A stretch of 64,000 nt of DNA from Candidatus Tectimicrobiota bacterium (lineage in GTDB: Bacteria; JACPUC01): assembly GCA_016192455.1 (NCBI GenBank), contig JACPUC010000012.1, positions 65,735 to 129,734 on the forward strand. Reading direction: 5' to 3'. The notes below the pieces were generated by a model. It did not search any database and was not told the DNA's origin. It saw nothing but the letters and a program-made list of their open reading frames with translations. Below, in pieces: positions 56,769 through 64,000 of the stretch. The position numbers and the translations under genes are program-made. Within the stretch, counting starts at the first letter, position 1. Every line of letters starts with the position of its first letter.

Positions 56769-59700
56769 GTGTCAGTCAGTGGGCTCTCCATTCGTCGCCC
56801 CGTGGGCGTTCTCATGCTTGGGCTCTGCGTCCTGGTGCTCGGCGGTTTCTTCCTGGCGCGCCTCCCCGTCGATCTCCTGCCGTCCATCGTCTACCCGCGC
56901 ATCGTGGTGATCGTGCCGTACCCCGGCGCCGATCCCGCCATCGTCGAGGAGCAGGTGACAAAGGTCCTGGAGCGCGAGCTCGCCACCACCGACGGCGTGG
57001 CGAAGATTCGCTCCACCACCCGCGAGGGGATTGCCTTCGTCAACCTCTTCTTCAACTTCGGCCGCAACATCGACGTGGCGCTCCAGGATACCGTCGCCCG
57101 CCTGAGCGTCGCCCAGGGGAACCTGCCGGAGGACGTGGACCCCGCCCGCGTCTTCAAGTTCGATCCCTCGCAATTGCCGATCATCGAGTTCGCCCTCAGC
57201 TCGGCGACGGTGACGGGCTCCGAGCTGCGCATCTATGCCGACGAGATTCTCTCCCGCCAGCTCGGCACGGTTCCCGGTGTGGCGGCGGCCCTCGTGCTGG
57301 GCGGCCAGAAGGAGGAGGTGCGGGTGCTGGTTGATTTCCCGCGCCTGCAGAGCTACGGCATCGGCGTGACCCAGGTGCTCGAAGCGCTGCGCAAGGAGAA
57401 CCTCGATGTCGCCGGGGGCCGGGTGACCACCCAGCTCCAGGAGTTCCAAAGCCGCACCTCCGGGAAGTTCGCCTCGGTCGATGAGATCGGCGGGATTCCT
57501 TTCCTGACGCGGGCCGGCAAGAAAATCTACCTGCGGGACTTCGCCGAGGTCGTGGACCTGGGGGCGGAGCAGCGCGTCTTCGCCTGGTTCGACGGCGCCG
57601 AGGCGATCAAGCTCTCGATTCTGAAGCAGCCGGACGCGAACACCGTCAGCGTCGCCGATGCCATCCGGGAGCGCATCCGGGAGCTGCGCGCCAGCGGCAT
57701 CCTGCCGCCGGCGATGGAGCTGCGACCGATCTACGACCAGAGCTGGTACGTGCGCACCTCGATCGATAACGTGTCGGTGGCGGCGGGTCTCGGCGGCCTG
57801 CTGGCGACGCTCATCGTCTTCTTCTTCCTGGGCAGTCTGCGCCGCACCTTCATCATCGCCCTCTCCATCCCCCTGGCGATCTTCGTCACCTTCATCTTCA
57901 TGGGGCTGGGCGGGCTGACCCTCAACATCTTCAGCCTCGGCGGCCTGGCGCTGGGGGTGGGGATGCTGGTGGACGGCGCCGTGGTGATGCTGGAGAACAT
58001 CCATCGCCACCAGCTCCACAAGGAGGAGCCCCTGCACGCCGCCCAGGTCGCCGGCAAGGAGGTCGAGTCGCCCCTCGTCGCCTCGACGCTCACGAACATC
58101 GTGGCCCTGGCGCCCTTCCTCCTCCTCGGCGGCTTCACCTCGCTCCTCTTCAAGGAGCTGATCCTCACCGTCATCTTCGCCTTCGCCGGCGCCCTCGTCG
58201 TGGCGCTCACCCTGGTGCCGATGCTGAGCGCCCGCTTGCTCGCGCTGCCGCGCACCAGCGGCTTGAACCGCACCCGCTTCTTCCGCGCCATCGAGCGCCT
58301 GCAGATCGCCATGACGACACGCTACGTGGGGGCCGTCGGGCGCGTCATCCGCCACCCCGCCCCATTCCTCATCGTGGCCCTCCGCCTCTTCGCCGCCAGC
58401 CTGCCCCTGGCAACCCAACTGGGCGCTGAACTCCTGCCGCAGAGCGATGACCATCGCGGCTCGATCTTCATCCGCCTGAAGCCCGGCGTGCGCCTGGCGG
58501 AGAACATCGAGACGGTGCGCCGCGTGGACAGCGTCGTGCGGCGCGATCCGAACGTGCTCGCCACCTTCGCCGTGGCCGGCGGGCGCATTTTCTCGCGTTC
58601 CACGTCGGAGGATGTGACGCGCGGCCAGATCGACTTCGAGGCGCGCCACACTGTCCCCACGTCGGTCGTCGCCAGCCAGTTGATGCGCAAGCTGCAGACG
58701 CTCGGCATTCCGGACACGCGCATCTTCGTCCGCGCCGCGAAAATCCGCGGCGTCGCCACCTCCTTCTCTACCCATAACAAGGACATCGGCTTCATGATTC
58801 AGGGCCCCGAGCTGCCGGTCTTGACCCAGCTTGTCTCCCTGGCCATGGACGCCGTGCGCCGGGTGCCCGGCCTGCTCAACGTCGATACGGAGGCGGACGA
58901 GCCCTCGCCGGAACTGCAGGTGGTCGTTGATCGGGAGCGGGCCATCGAGCTGGGCTTGCGGGTGGAGGACGTGGGGAACATCGTGAAGACCGCAGTGGAT
59001 GGGGTGGTGCCGACCCGCCTGCGGCGCGGCGACCGCGAGGTGGACCTGCGCGTGGAGTTCGCCAACACGAAAATCCGCAGCCCGAGCGACCTCGAGCGCT
59101 TGGCCCTGTTCACGCCAGGCGGGCAACGGGTGCCGCTCTACCATCTGGCGCGTGTCGTGGCGGCGATCGGCCCGGCCAGCATCACGCGCAACGACCAGTC
59201 GCGCATGATCGAGATCGCCGGAGATATCCGCGGTCGCAGCCTGGGCGAGGTGGCAGCGGACATTCGCGCCGCGCTGCGCACCCTTGATCTGCCCCCCGGC
59301 TACCACGTCGTGGAGGGGGAGGAGGAGCGCTCCCTGCGGGAGACGAACCGGAACCTCTTCATCATTGGGCTGCTGGCCGCCTTCCTCGTCTACGTCGTCA
59401 TGGCGGTGCAGTACGACTCCGTCATCAATCCGCTCGTCATCATGGGGACCGTGCCGCTGGCGCTGACCGGCAGCATCGTGGGCCTCTACGTCACGAAGAC
59501 GCCGCTGGGGGCGACGGTGCTCCTGGGGGTTATCCTCCTCGTCGGCATCGTGGTGAACAACGCCATCATCATGATCGAGTACATCGAGCAGCTCCGCAAG
59601 GAGCACGGCTACCCGCGCGCCCAGGCGGTGGTGACGGCGTGCGGTCTGCGCCTGCGACCCATCCTCATGACGAGCATCACCACCGTCGTCGGTCTGGTGC

Positions 59701-60188
59701 CGCTGGCGCTGGGGGTCGGGGAGGGCTCGGAGATGACCGCCCCGCTCGGCATCGTAGTCCTCTCCGGCGTTTCGGTCTCACTCCTGCTCACCCTCTTTAT
59801 CATCCCCTGCCTCTACCTCACCTTCGAGGACCTCGCGAACCTCGTGCGCCGCCTCGTCGGCGTGGCGCCACGCCTTGCCGCGGCGGGCCCCACTTTCGAT
59901 CCCGCCAACGTGCTCAATCCCATTGAGGAGCTGCGCATCAGTCTCAGAAGCGCGGCGAACGGCCGACCGTCCCCGGCGGTTGCGGCGCTGCCGGTCGACG
60001 GGATGGGCGACGGGATGGGCGACGCGGCGGCGTCTGCCGCGGGCAAGGAGGTTGGCGGCGCCGCCGCGGAGCCGCCTGAAAGCGCTGCCGCGCAGTCGCT
60101 TGCGAAGCCTGCTCAGGAAGCGGAGCACGACCACGATGGCGCGCCCACTAGCTCGTCGAAGCTGGAACGGGGGCAGTGGCTGATCTGA
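56769..60188 (+). CDS. RND-family efflux pump
   Basis: A 1139-residue resistance-nodulation-division transporter with two repeats of a large periplasmic loop and six helices. It begins SIRRPVGVLMLGLCVLVLGGFF and LPVDLLPSIVYPRIVV; transmembrane helix 4 carries GLALGVGMLVDGAVVMLENIHRH, where the Asp is in the proton-relay position, and the second half has LLVGIVVNNAIIMIEYIEQLRKEHG. The lack of the heavy-metal DFG-type motifs points to the multidrug/solvent (HAE1) group. The last 80 residues are a disordered Ala/Pro/Ser/Glu-rich tail, longer than usual. The GTG start at 56769 has GAGG upstream. It works with the adaptor encoded just before it; no outer-membrane channel gene is present. Confidence 0.9.
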   Translation: MSVSGLSIRRPVGVLMLGLCVLVLGGFFLARLPVDLLPSIVYPRIVVIVPYPGADPAIVEEQVTKVLERELATTDGVAKIRSTTREGIAFVNLFFNFGRNIDVALQDTVARLSVAQGNLPEDVDPARVFKFDPSQLPIIEFALSSATVTGSELRIYADEILSRQLGTVPGVAAALVLGGQKEEVRVLVDFPRLQSYGIGVTQVLEALRKENLDVAGGRVTTQLQEFQSRTSGKFASVDEIGGIPFLTRAGKKIYLRDFAEVVDLGAEQRVFAWFDGAEAIKLSILKQPDANTVSVADAIRERIRELRASGILPPAMELRPIYDQSWYVRTSIDNVSVAAGLGGLLATLIVFFFLGSLRRTFIIALSIPLAIFVTFIFMGLGGLTLNIFSLGGLALGVGMLVDGAVVMLENIHRHQLHKEEPLHAAQVAGKEVESPLVASTLTNIVALAPFLLLGGFTSLLFKELILTVIFAFAGALVVALTLVPMLSARLLALPRTSGLNRTRFFRAIERLQIAMTTRYVGAVGRVIRHPAPFLIVALRLFAASLPLATQLGAELLPQSDDHRGSIFIRLKPGVRLAENIETVRRVDSVVRRDPNVLATFAVAGGRIFSRSTSEDVTRGQIDFEARHTVPTSVVASQLMRKLQTLGIPDTRIFVRAAKIRGVATSFSTHNKDIGFMIQGPELPVLTQLVSLAMDAVRRVPGLLNVDTEADEPSPELQVVVDRERAIELGLRVEDVGNIVKTAVDGVVPTRLRRGDREVDLRVEFANTKIRSPSDLERLALFTPGGQRVPLYHLARVVAAIGPASITRNDQSRMIEIAGDIRGRSLGEVAADIRAALRTLDLPPGYHVVEGEEERSLRETNRNLFIIGLLAAFLVYVVMAVQYDSVINPLVIMGTVPLALTGSIVGLYVTKTPLGATVLLGVILLVGIVVNNAIIMIEYIEQLRKEHGYPRAQAVVTACGLRLRPILMTSITTVVGLVPLALGVGEGSEMTAPLGIVVLSGVSVSLLLTLFIIPCLYLTFEDLANLVRRLVGVAPRLAAAGPTFDPANVLNPIEELRISLRSAANGRPSPAVAALPVDGMGDGMGDAAASAAGKEVGGAAAEPPESAAAQSLAKPAQEAEHDHDGAPTSSSKLERGQWLI

Positions 60189-60414
60189 GGCGGAGCGCCC
60201 GACGAGGTGCGGCGTCCCGCTTCCGAGCGAGGCGGCGGGCGCCTGGCGGCAAATTCCGCACGGAGCCCCGCGGCCGCGCGGGAACGCCGTGCTCGCTTTG
60301 ATTGGGGGGTGGAAGGGATTACTGATCCGCCGGAAGGCTTTTCCGGACGAAGGCAGGCTGAGGCGAGCCGCGCTCAGGCGCCGCTGTCTCTTCAGGGGAT
60401 TGCAGGCGTTGCCG

Positions 60415-62019
60415 TCACTCTGCGGGGCGCCTTCGCCTCCGCAGCTTCTCGCCGGTGCGGTAGTGCTCGCCTTCGATGGCGAGGCGGGCCTCCTCGTCGA
60501 GCTCCTCGTCCCACTGGCCCAGGGAGTAGCCGTGCCAGGGCTGGCGCGGCGTCAGCTCCGGCAGGTTCAGCTCCTGCCAGATCTTGCGGGCGTTCTCCAT
60601 GAACTCGCGCTTCGGCAGGGAGATCGGCGGGTAGGGCTCCTTCAGGATGGCGTTGACGAGCATCGCCGAATCATCAGCGGCGAGATCGTAGGACACCCGC
60701 TCCTCCGCCTCGCTCGTCCCCGCGAAGGGGGGCGCATGCCCCTTGCTGCGGCCGCGCAGAATCTGCACGTCGAGGTGCGGCTTCATGCGGTAGCACATGG
60801 CCCAGAAGACGGCATCGGCGTCCCAGGGATTGATGTCCTCGTCCACCGCCACGATGATCTTGCCGACGCCGGGGTGGAAGACCGCGGCGCCGTTCAGCGC
60901 CCGCCACACCTCGGCCTCATCCGGGTGGGCCATCTGCACCACGAGGAGCTTGCGCAGGTTCGTGAGAGGCTCGTGCATGGCGACGCGGACGACGCTTTTC
61001 AGCCCCAGGTCATCCCGCAGGAAGCGGGTGAAGAGCGGCTCGTAGCCGACCTTCTTGATGACGCTGCTCTCGCTCGGCGTCACCTGGCTGATGAAGGAGA
61101 CGTAGATGGCATCGCGCCGGTGCGTGATGGCCGTCACCTCCATGAACGGGTTGAGCTGGCGCGGGTGCATGTAGCCATGGGACTCTCCGAACGGTCCCTC
61201 CGGCTCCAGCTCCGTGGTGTCGATCCTCCCCTCGATGACGATCTCCGCCGTCGCCGGCACCTCGAGGTCCACGGTTTTGCAGCGCACCAGCTCCATCGGC
61301 TCGCCCGCCAGCCCTCCCGCCACGGCCAGCTCATCGACGCCGAACGGCACCTTCTGCACCGTGGCGTAGGCGATCACCGGTGGCCCGCCGATGACCACCG
61401 CCGCCTCGAGGGGCCGGCCTTTCGCCCGTGCCTTCTCCCAATGCAGGTAGATGTGCTGTCCCAGTCCCGAGGGGAAGAGGCCGAGGCGCAGCGGGCTCTT
61501 GATCTGGCCGCGGTAGTTGCCGGAGTTGCGGATGCCGGTCTGCGGGTCTTTGGTGATCCAGTGCGAGGCGGTGGTGTAGGGTGCGTTGTCGAACCCCGGC
61601 GTCGAGATGGGCACGGGGATCATGCCGAGGCCGCCGGCCGCCTCGAGCTGGGCGCCGGTGTGGACGACATCGTGCACCGGCCCCCGCTCGATGATCACCG
61701 GCTCGACGGGTTGGGCAAGGGCGTGGTTCCACCGTTCCCCCACCTCCTCCTCGCTGCAGCCCATCCCCAGGCAGTAGATGAGCGGCGACGCCGCCAGCGC
61801 CCCGACCACCACCGGGATGTCGTAGCGCTTCCCTTTGCTGTCGGTCACGTGCTCGAAGAGGAAGGCGGTGCGGCGCTCCTCCGGGATGCCGCCGCGGAAC
61901 TGCCAGCGCACCAGGGGGTGAATCTCGGTATCCTTGTTCATGGGCCGCGTCACGCGCACCAGGAGGCCTCGCTCATCCAGGAGGCGCAGGTGGTCGCGGA
62001 GGTCGCGGGAGGGTGGCAT
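60415..62019 (-). CDS. UbiD-family prenylated-FMN decarboxylase
   Basis: A 534-residue UbiD-type enzyme. Family landmarks are SRDLRDHLRLLDERG at the start, TASHWITKDPQTGIRNSGNYR, KVPFGVDELAVAGGLAGEP and the catalytic region ELEPEGPFGESHGYM with its glutamates and arginine network. UbiD enzymes reversibly decarboxylate aromatic or unsaturated acids with prenylated FMN made by UbiX. Sequence alone does not say whether this one is UbiD proper or a catabolic aryl decarboxylase; the adjacent ACMSD-type amidohydrolase favours catabolism. GAGGAACC precedes the ATG. It is upstream of nothing on its own strand except intergenic DNA before the RND pump end. Confidence 0.88.
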   Translation of the reverse strand: MPPSRDLRDHLRLLDERGLLVRVTRPMNKDTEIHPLVRWQFRGGIPEERRTAFLFEHVTDSKGKRYDIPVVVGALAASPLIYCLGMGCSEEEVGERWNHALAQPVEPVIIERGPVHDVVHTGAQLEAAGGLGMIPVPISTPGFDNAPYTTASHWITKDPQTGIRNSGNYRGQIKSPLRLGLFPSGLGQHIYLHWEKARAKGRPLEAAVVIGGPPVIAYATVQKVPFGVDELAVAGGLAGEPMELVRCKTVDLEVPATAEIVIEGRIDTTELEPEGPFGESHGYMHPRQLNPFMEVTAITHRRDAIYVSFISQVTPSESSVIKKVGYEPLFTRFLRDDLGLKSVVRVAMHEPLTNLRKLLVVQMAHPDEAEVWRALNGAAVFHPGVGKIIVAVDEDINPWDADAVFWAMCYRMKPHLDVQILRGRSKGHAPPFAGTSEAEERVSYDLAADDSAMLVNAILKEPYPPISLPKREFMENARKIWQELNLPELTPRQPWHGYSLGQWDEELDEEARLAIEGEHYRTGEKLRRRRRPAE

Positions 62020-62039
62020 GGCGTGGTTCCTCGGCTTTT

Positions 62040-62212
62040 AGTCGCAGGATTTCTGCGAGGGAGCACCGCCCCTTCGCGCACCCCATTCGCGCGAGCGGCT
62101 GGGCAGCTCGCGGTGAGAGGGGCGGGTGGGGAAGCAAGGGTCTTCCACAAGATCCCTTCTTAACTAATGCTGCGCACAACCCCGTAAATCTGTCAGGGAA
62201 CTCTTACGACGC
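62040..62212 (-). repeat. Dispersed intergenic element R4
   Basis: Reverse-strand copy. On the minus strand it runs GAGTTCCCTGACAGATTTAC, then GGAAGACCCTTGCTTCCCC, a hairpin with arms CGCGAGC / GCTCGCG and a nine-base loop, then GGGGTGCGCGAAGG and GTGCTCCCTCGCAGAAAT. The order of blocks matches R1-R3. It lies between the amidohydrolase stop and the UbiD start. Confidence 0.72.
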
Positions 62213-62216
62213 GATC

Positions 62217-63323
62217 TCAGCCCAGGTTATACATGCGCGCCGCGTTCTCGCCGAGGACCTTGCGCTTCGAGTCCTCCGAGAGGTCGTTGCGGCCGCGAAC
62301 GGTTGCCACGCACTCGGGGAAGCGGCAGTCGCCGTGCGGGTAGTCGGAGGCGAAGACGACGTTGTCGTCACCCAGGAGCTGGATGAAGGCCGGCAGCATC
62401 TTCTCGTCCGGCTCGCAGCTCACGAAGAAGTTGTCGCGGGTGAGCACCGTGCTGGGGCGTCCCACGAGCTCCGGCACCAGCTTGTGGAGGTCGCCGTACA
62501 TCTCGTGCTTCTCGTAGTGCTCGTCGAAGCGCTCGACCCAGTAGGGCGCCCAGCCGCAGCCGATCTCGAGGAAGGCAAAGCGCAACTTCGGGTGGGTGGT
62601 GAAGATGCCGCCGCGCATCAGGCTCACCAGGCCGGTGAAGACGGCAAACGGCATGGCTACCATGTGGGCCGACCAGAAGTCGTCGAAAAGGTGCTGGCCG
62701 GGGATGTCGTAGCAGCCGGTGACGGCGTGCACGCCGAGGAGAGTGTTGAGGCGCGCCGCCTCGGCGAAGAAAGGCCGCAGCGAGGGGTGATCAAGCCGCT
62801 TGTCGGGAAGGAAGCCGGGGAGCACCGCGCCGACCATGCCTAGCTCGGTGACGGCATGGCGCAGCTCGACGATCGCCGCCTCCGGGTCCTGCAGGGGGAC
62901 AACCGCCACGGCTTTCAGACGGTCGCGGTGCGAGCCGATGCTGTCGTGGACCCAGGTGTTGTAGGCGCGGCACATGGCCGCGGCAAGCTTCGCCTGGCGC
63001 ACGTAGCAGGCGCCGAGCATCAGGGTGGGGAACATCACCTGCGCGTCGATGCCCTCAACGTCCAGGTCCGCCAGGCGGCCGCTGAGGTATTGCAGACCAT
63101 AGAGGTCCTTGAAGCCGCGGTTGGCGCCGGGGGTCACGAAACCGCGCGTGGTGCCCGGTCCGGTGCCGGCCGGTTTCGGCACCAGGGCGCCCTCCACCAG
63201 CCAGTACTGCCACCCCTGCCGGTTCGTCACCAGCTCGGGACGGCGGTCCTGGAACTCAGGCGCGAGGTACTTCTCGAAGACGGCCTCCGTCTCGATGATA
63301 TGGCCATCGGCATCGATGATCAT
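62217..63323 (-). CDS. ACMSD-type amidohydrolase (amidohydrolase family 2)
   Basis: A 368-residue TIM-barrel amidohydrolase of the group that includes aminocarboxymuconate-semialdehyde decarboxylase and gamma-resorcylate decarboxylase. The N-terminal IIDADGHIIET gives D-x-D-x-H, GVHAVTG gives the mid-barrel His, and FASDYPHGD gives the late Asp. The R-x-Y-N-x-W stretch (CRAYNTWVHD) is typical. Members carry out non-oxidative decarboxylation or hydrolysis with one metal ion. GAGGAG precedes the ATG at 63323. It is upstream of ubiD on the same strand, so the two probably act on one aromatic pathway. TATACT at about 63383-63388 could be its -10 box. Confidence 0.85.
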   Translation of the reverse strand: MIIDADGHIIETEAVFEKYLAPEFQDRRPELVTNRQGWQYWLVEGALVPKPAGTGPGTTRGFVTPGANRGFKDLYGLQYLSGRLADLDVEGIDAQVMFPTLMLGACYVRQAKLAAAMCRAYNTWVHDSIGSHRDRLKAVAVVPLQDPEAAIVELRHAVTELGMVGAVLPGFLPDKRLDHPSLRPFFAEAARLNTLLGVHAVTGCYDIPGQHLFDDFWSAHMVAMPFAVFTGLVSLMRGGIFTTHPKLRFAFLEIGCGWAPYWVERFDEHYEKHEMYGDLHKLVPELVGRPSTVLTRDNFFVSCEPDEKMLPAFIQLLGDDNVVFASDYPHGDCRFPECVATVRGRNDLSEDSKRKVLGENAARMYNLG

Positions 63324-63563
63324 GAAATGCTCCTCTATAAGCTATAGCTGGAGTGGGCCAGGATGGTGAGTGACTTCCCATCAGTATACCCCAGCTTGCC
63401 GGGGATTTCCTGGGGGGGAGGGTTGCCGAGTGTGCGAGGCGCCTCGGCTGCTTGCGCGGCAACTCGTATTGAGAGCGAGGGCTTCCGGCGCCGTGAGGAG
63501 GGAAGGCACCGTCCTCGGGGTGCTCCTCCTCCGCGTTGCGTCGCAGGATGCGCTTCTCCCGGC

Positions 63564-63877
63564 TCAGTCGCGACGGGTTCGATAGCTGCGCAGTTCTTCC
63601 GAGCTCAGCTCCTCTGGCGGAACAAGCCGGTAATGTTTCTCCAGGGCGATGACAACACCGCTCGCGGATTCTTCCAGCTCGAAAAGCTTATCAAGTCGTC
63701 GTTCATGAACTGGGCTGCAATCGGACGGGAGATGAGCGAGGAAAACTTTTCAGCGCACACTGCGAGATCTTGCTCGACTTGTACGATGCTGAGGCCATCG
63801 CTCCTCCCCTTGGCCTGCACGGGAAAGACGTAGTGCGCGCCGCGACGGTCAACTCCTACTACTACTGTGTCATAAAT
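63564..63877 (-). pseudogene. 3' remnant of an endonuclease-like gene, frameshifted and cut by the IS
   Basis: On the minus strand the frame IYDTVVVGVDRRGAHYV, then VFPVQAKGRSDGLSIVQVEQD, AEKF and RPIAAQFMNDDLI reads as the C-terminal part of a protein. Near 63695 the frame must shift by a base to continue LFELEESASGVVIALEKHYR and RLVPPEELSSEEL to TGA at 63566-63564. Upstream it meets TAG at 63880-63878, where the insertion sequence begins. From memory the VQAKGG...IVQ...AQFM-DDLI pattern occurs in a family of hypothetical endonuclease-like proteins; this is a weak identification. The 5' part is beyond the window or lost. Confidence 0.6.
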
Positions 63878-63915
63878 CTATTGCCTTGGCTTTGCGGGTG
63901 TGGTACCTTTGGGGT

Positions 63916-64000
63916 ATGAGGAGGATGCCCGGAGGTTCCCCGCAGCGCTTTCAGGAGTACCTGGACCATTTGGCCCAGGCGGTGGGCCACGCTGATCGTC
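63916..64000 (+). mobile_element. IS701-type transposase, N-terminal end (cut by window edge)
   Basis: An ATG at 63916 opens MRRMPGGSPQRFQEYLDHLAQAVGHADR, running off the window; ATG 63925 is an alternative. The FQEYLDHLAxAVGHADR stretch matches the N-terminus of IS701-family DDE transposases. The left end of the element should lie at about 63862-63880 (TGTGTCATAAATCTATTGCC), just where the broken gene stops. The rest of the IS is outside. Confidence 0.65.

Overview
The window is high-GC, densely coded bacterial chromosome with no ribosomal or transfer RNA genes. The gene content (a LivKHMGF importer, many nitrilase-superfamily enzymes, a Mop-type molybdenum hydroxylase, UbiD and ACMSD-type amidohydrolases, an NMT1/TauA-type importer, and a gap-pgk-tpiA-secG operon followed by a peptide importer) fits an uncultivated soil or sediment lineage of the Rokubacteria / Tectomicrobia / NC10 / deltaproteobacterial kind. 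That assignment is inference from gene content, not from a marker gene. A selenoprotein gene on the right half shows that the organism probably decodes UGA as selenocysteine.

Layout. 0-9 kb: end of an MFS transporter, MetE-like methyltransferase, polyferredoxin with its own promoter and terminator, a Doc/AbrB toxin-antitoxin pair, an MBL-fold lactonase, a nitrilase, a nitroreductase and a CrtI/PYROXD2-like oxidoreductase. 9.3-16.5 kb: a minus-strand operon with a nitrilase-family amidase at each end and livK-livH-livM-livG-livF between them, which looks like an uptake-and-hydrolysis unit for an amide, nitrile or amino-acid-like substrate. 16.7-21 kb: ilvD, a hotdog thioesterase, a frameshifted ornithine cyclodeaminase and a HAD phosphatase. 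21.4-29.6 kb: gap-pgk-tpiA-secG, then a peptide ABC importer whose binding protein carries a large insertion. 29.7-35.6 kb: cupin, a nitrilase-like protein with Ser in place of the catalytic Cys, a DUF364 protein and a fused 2Fe-2S/molybdopterin hydroxylase. 36.2-40.6 kb: TauA/NMT1-type binding protein, another nitrilase, and a permease and ATPase. 40.9-45.3 kb: two tandem QueG-like iron-sulfur proteins and a TPP-dependent E1 alpha/beta pair. 45.4-46.5 kb: an AT-richer island with a CBS-domain protein.

46.5-49.8 kb holds the most striking unit: yggX, then a radical SAM gene whose apparent stop is UGA followed by Ala-Glu-Pro and a small SECIS-like hairpin (a CUAEP-type selenoprotein tail), then an ATP-grasp ligase, with a promoter upstream of yggX. 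49.8-60.2 kb: EamA transporter, dihydroorotase-like amidohydrolase, SthA-like transhydrogenase, and an RND efflux pair whose adaptor carries a long Gly/Pro/Ala-rich insert. 60.4-63.3 kb: UbiD decarboxylase and amidohydrolase. The right edge has a broken gene cut by an IS701-type insertion sequence.

Running through the window is a family of roughly 190-bp intergenic elements (four good copies and some fragments) with short terminal inverted repeats and a central hairpin whose bases vary while pairing is kept. No classical transcription regulator is encoded here apart from the AbrB-type antitoxin, so the control of these operons must lie elsewhere.
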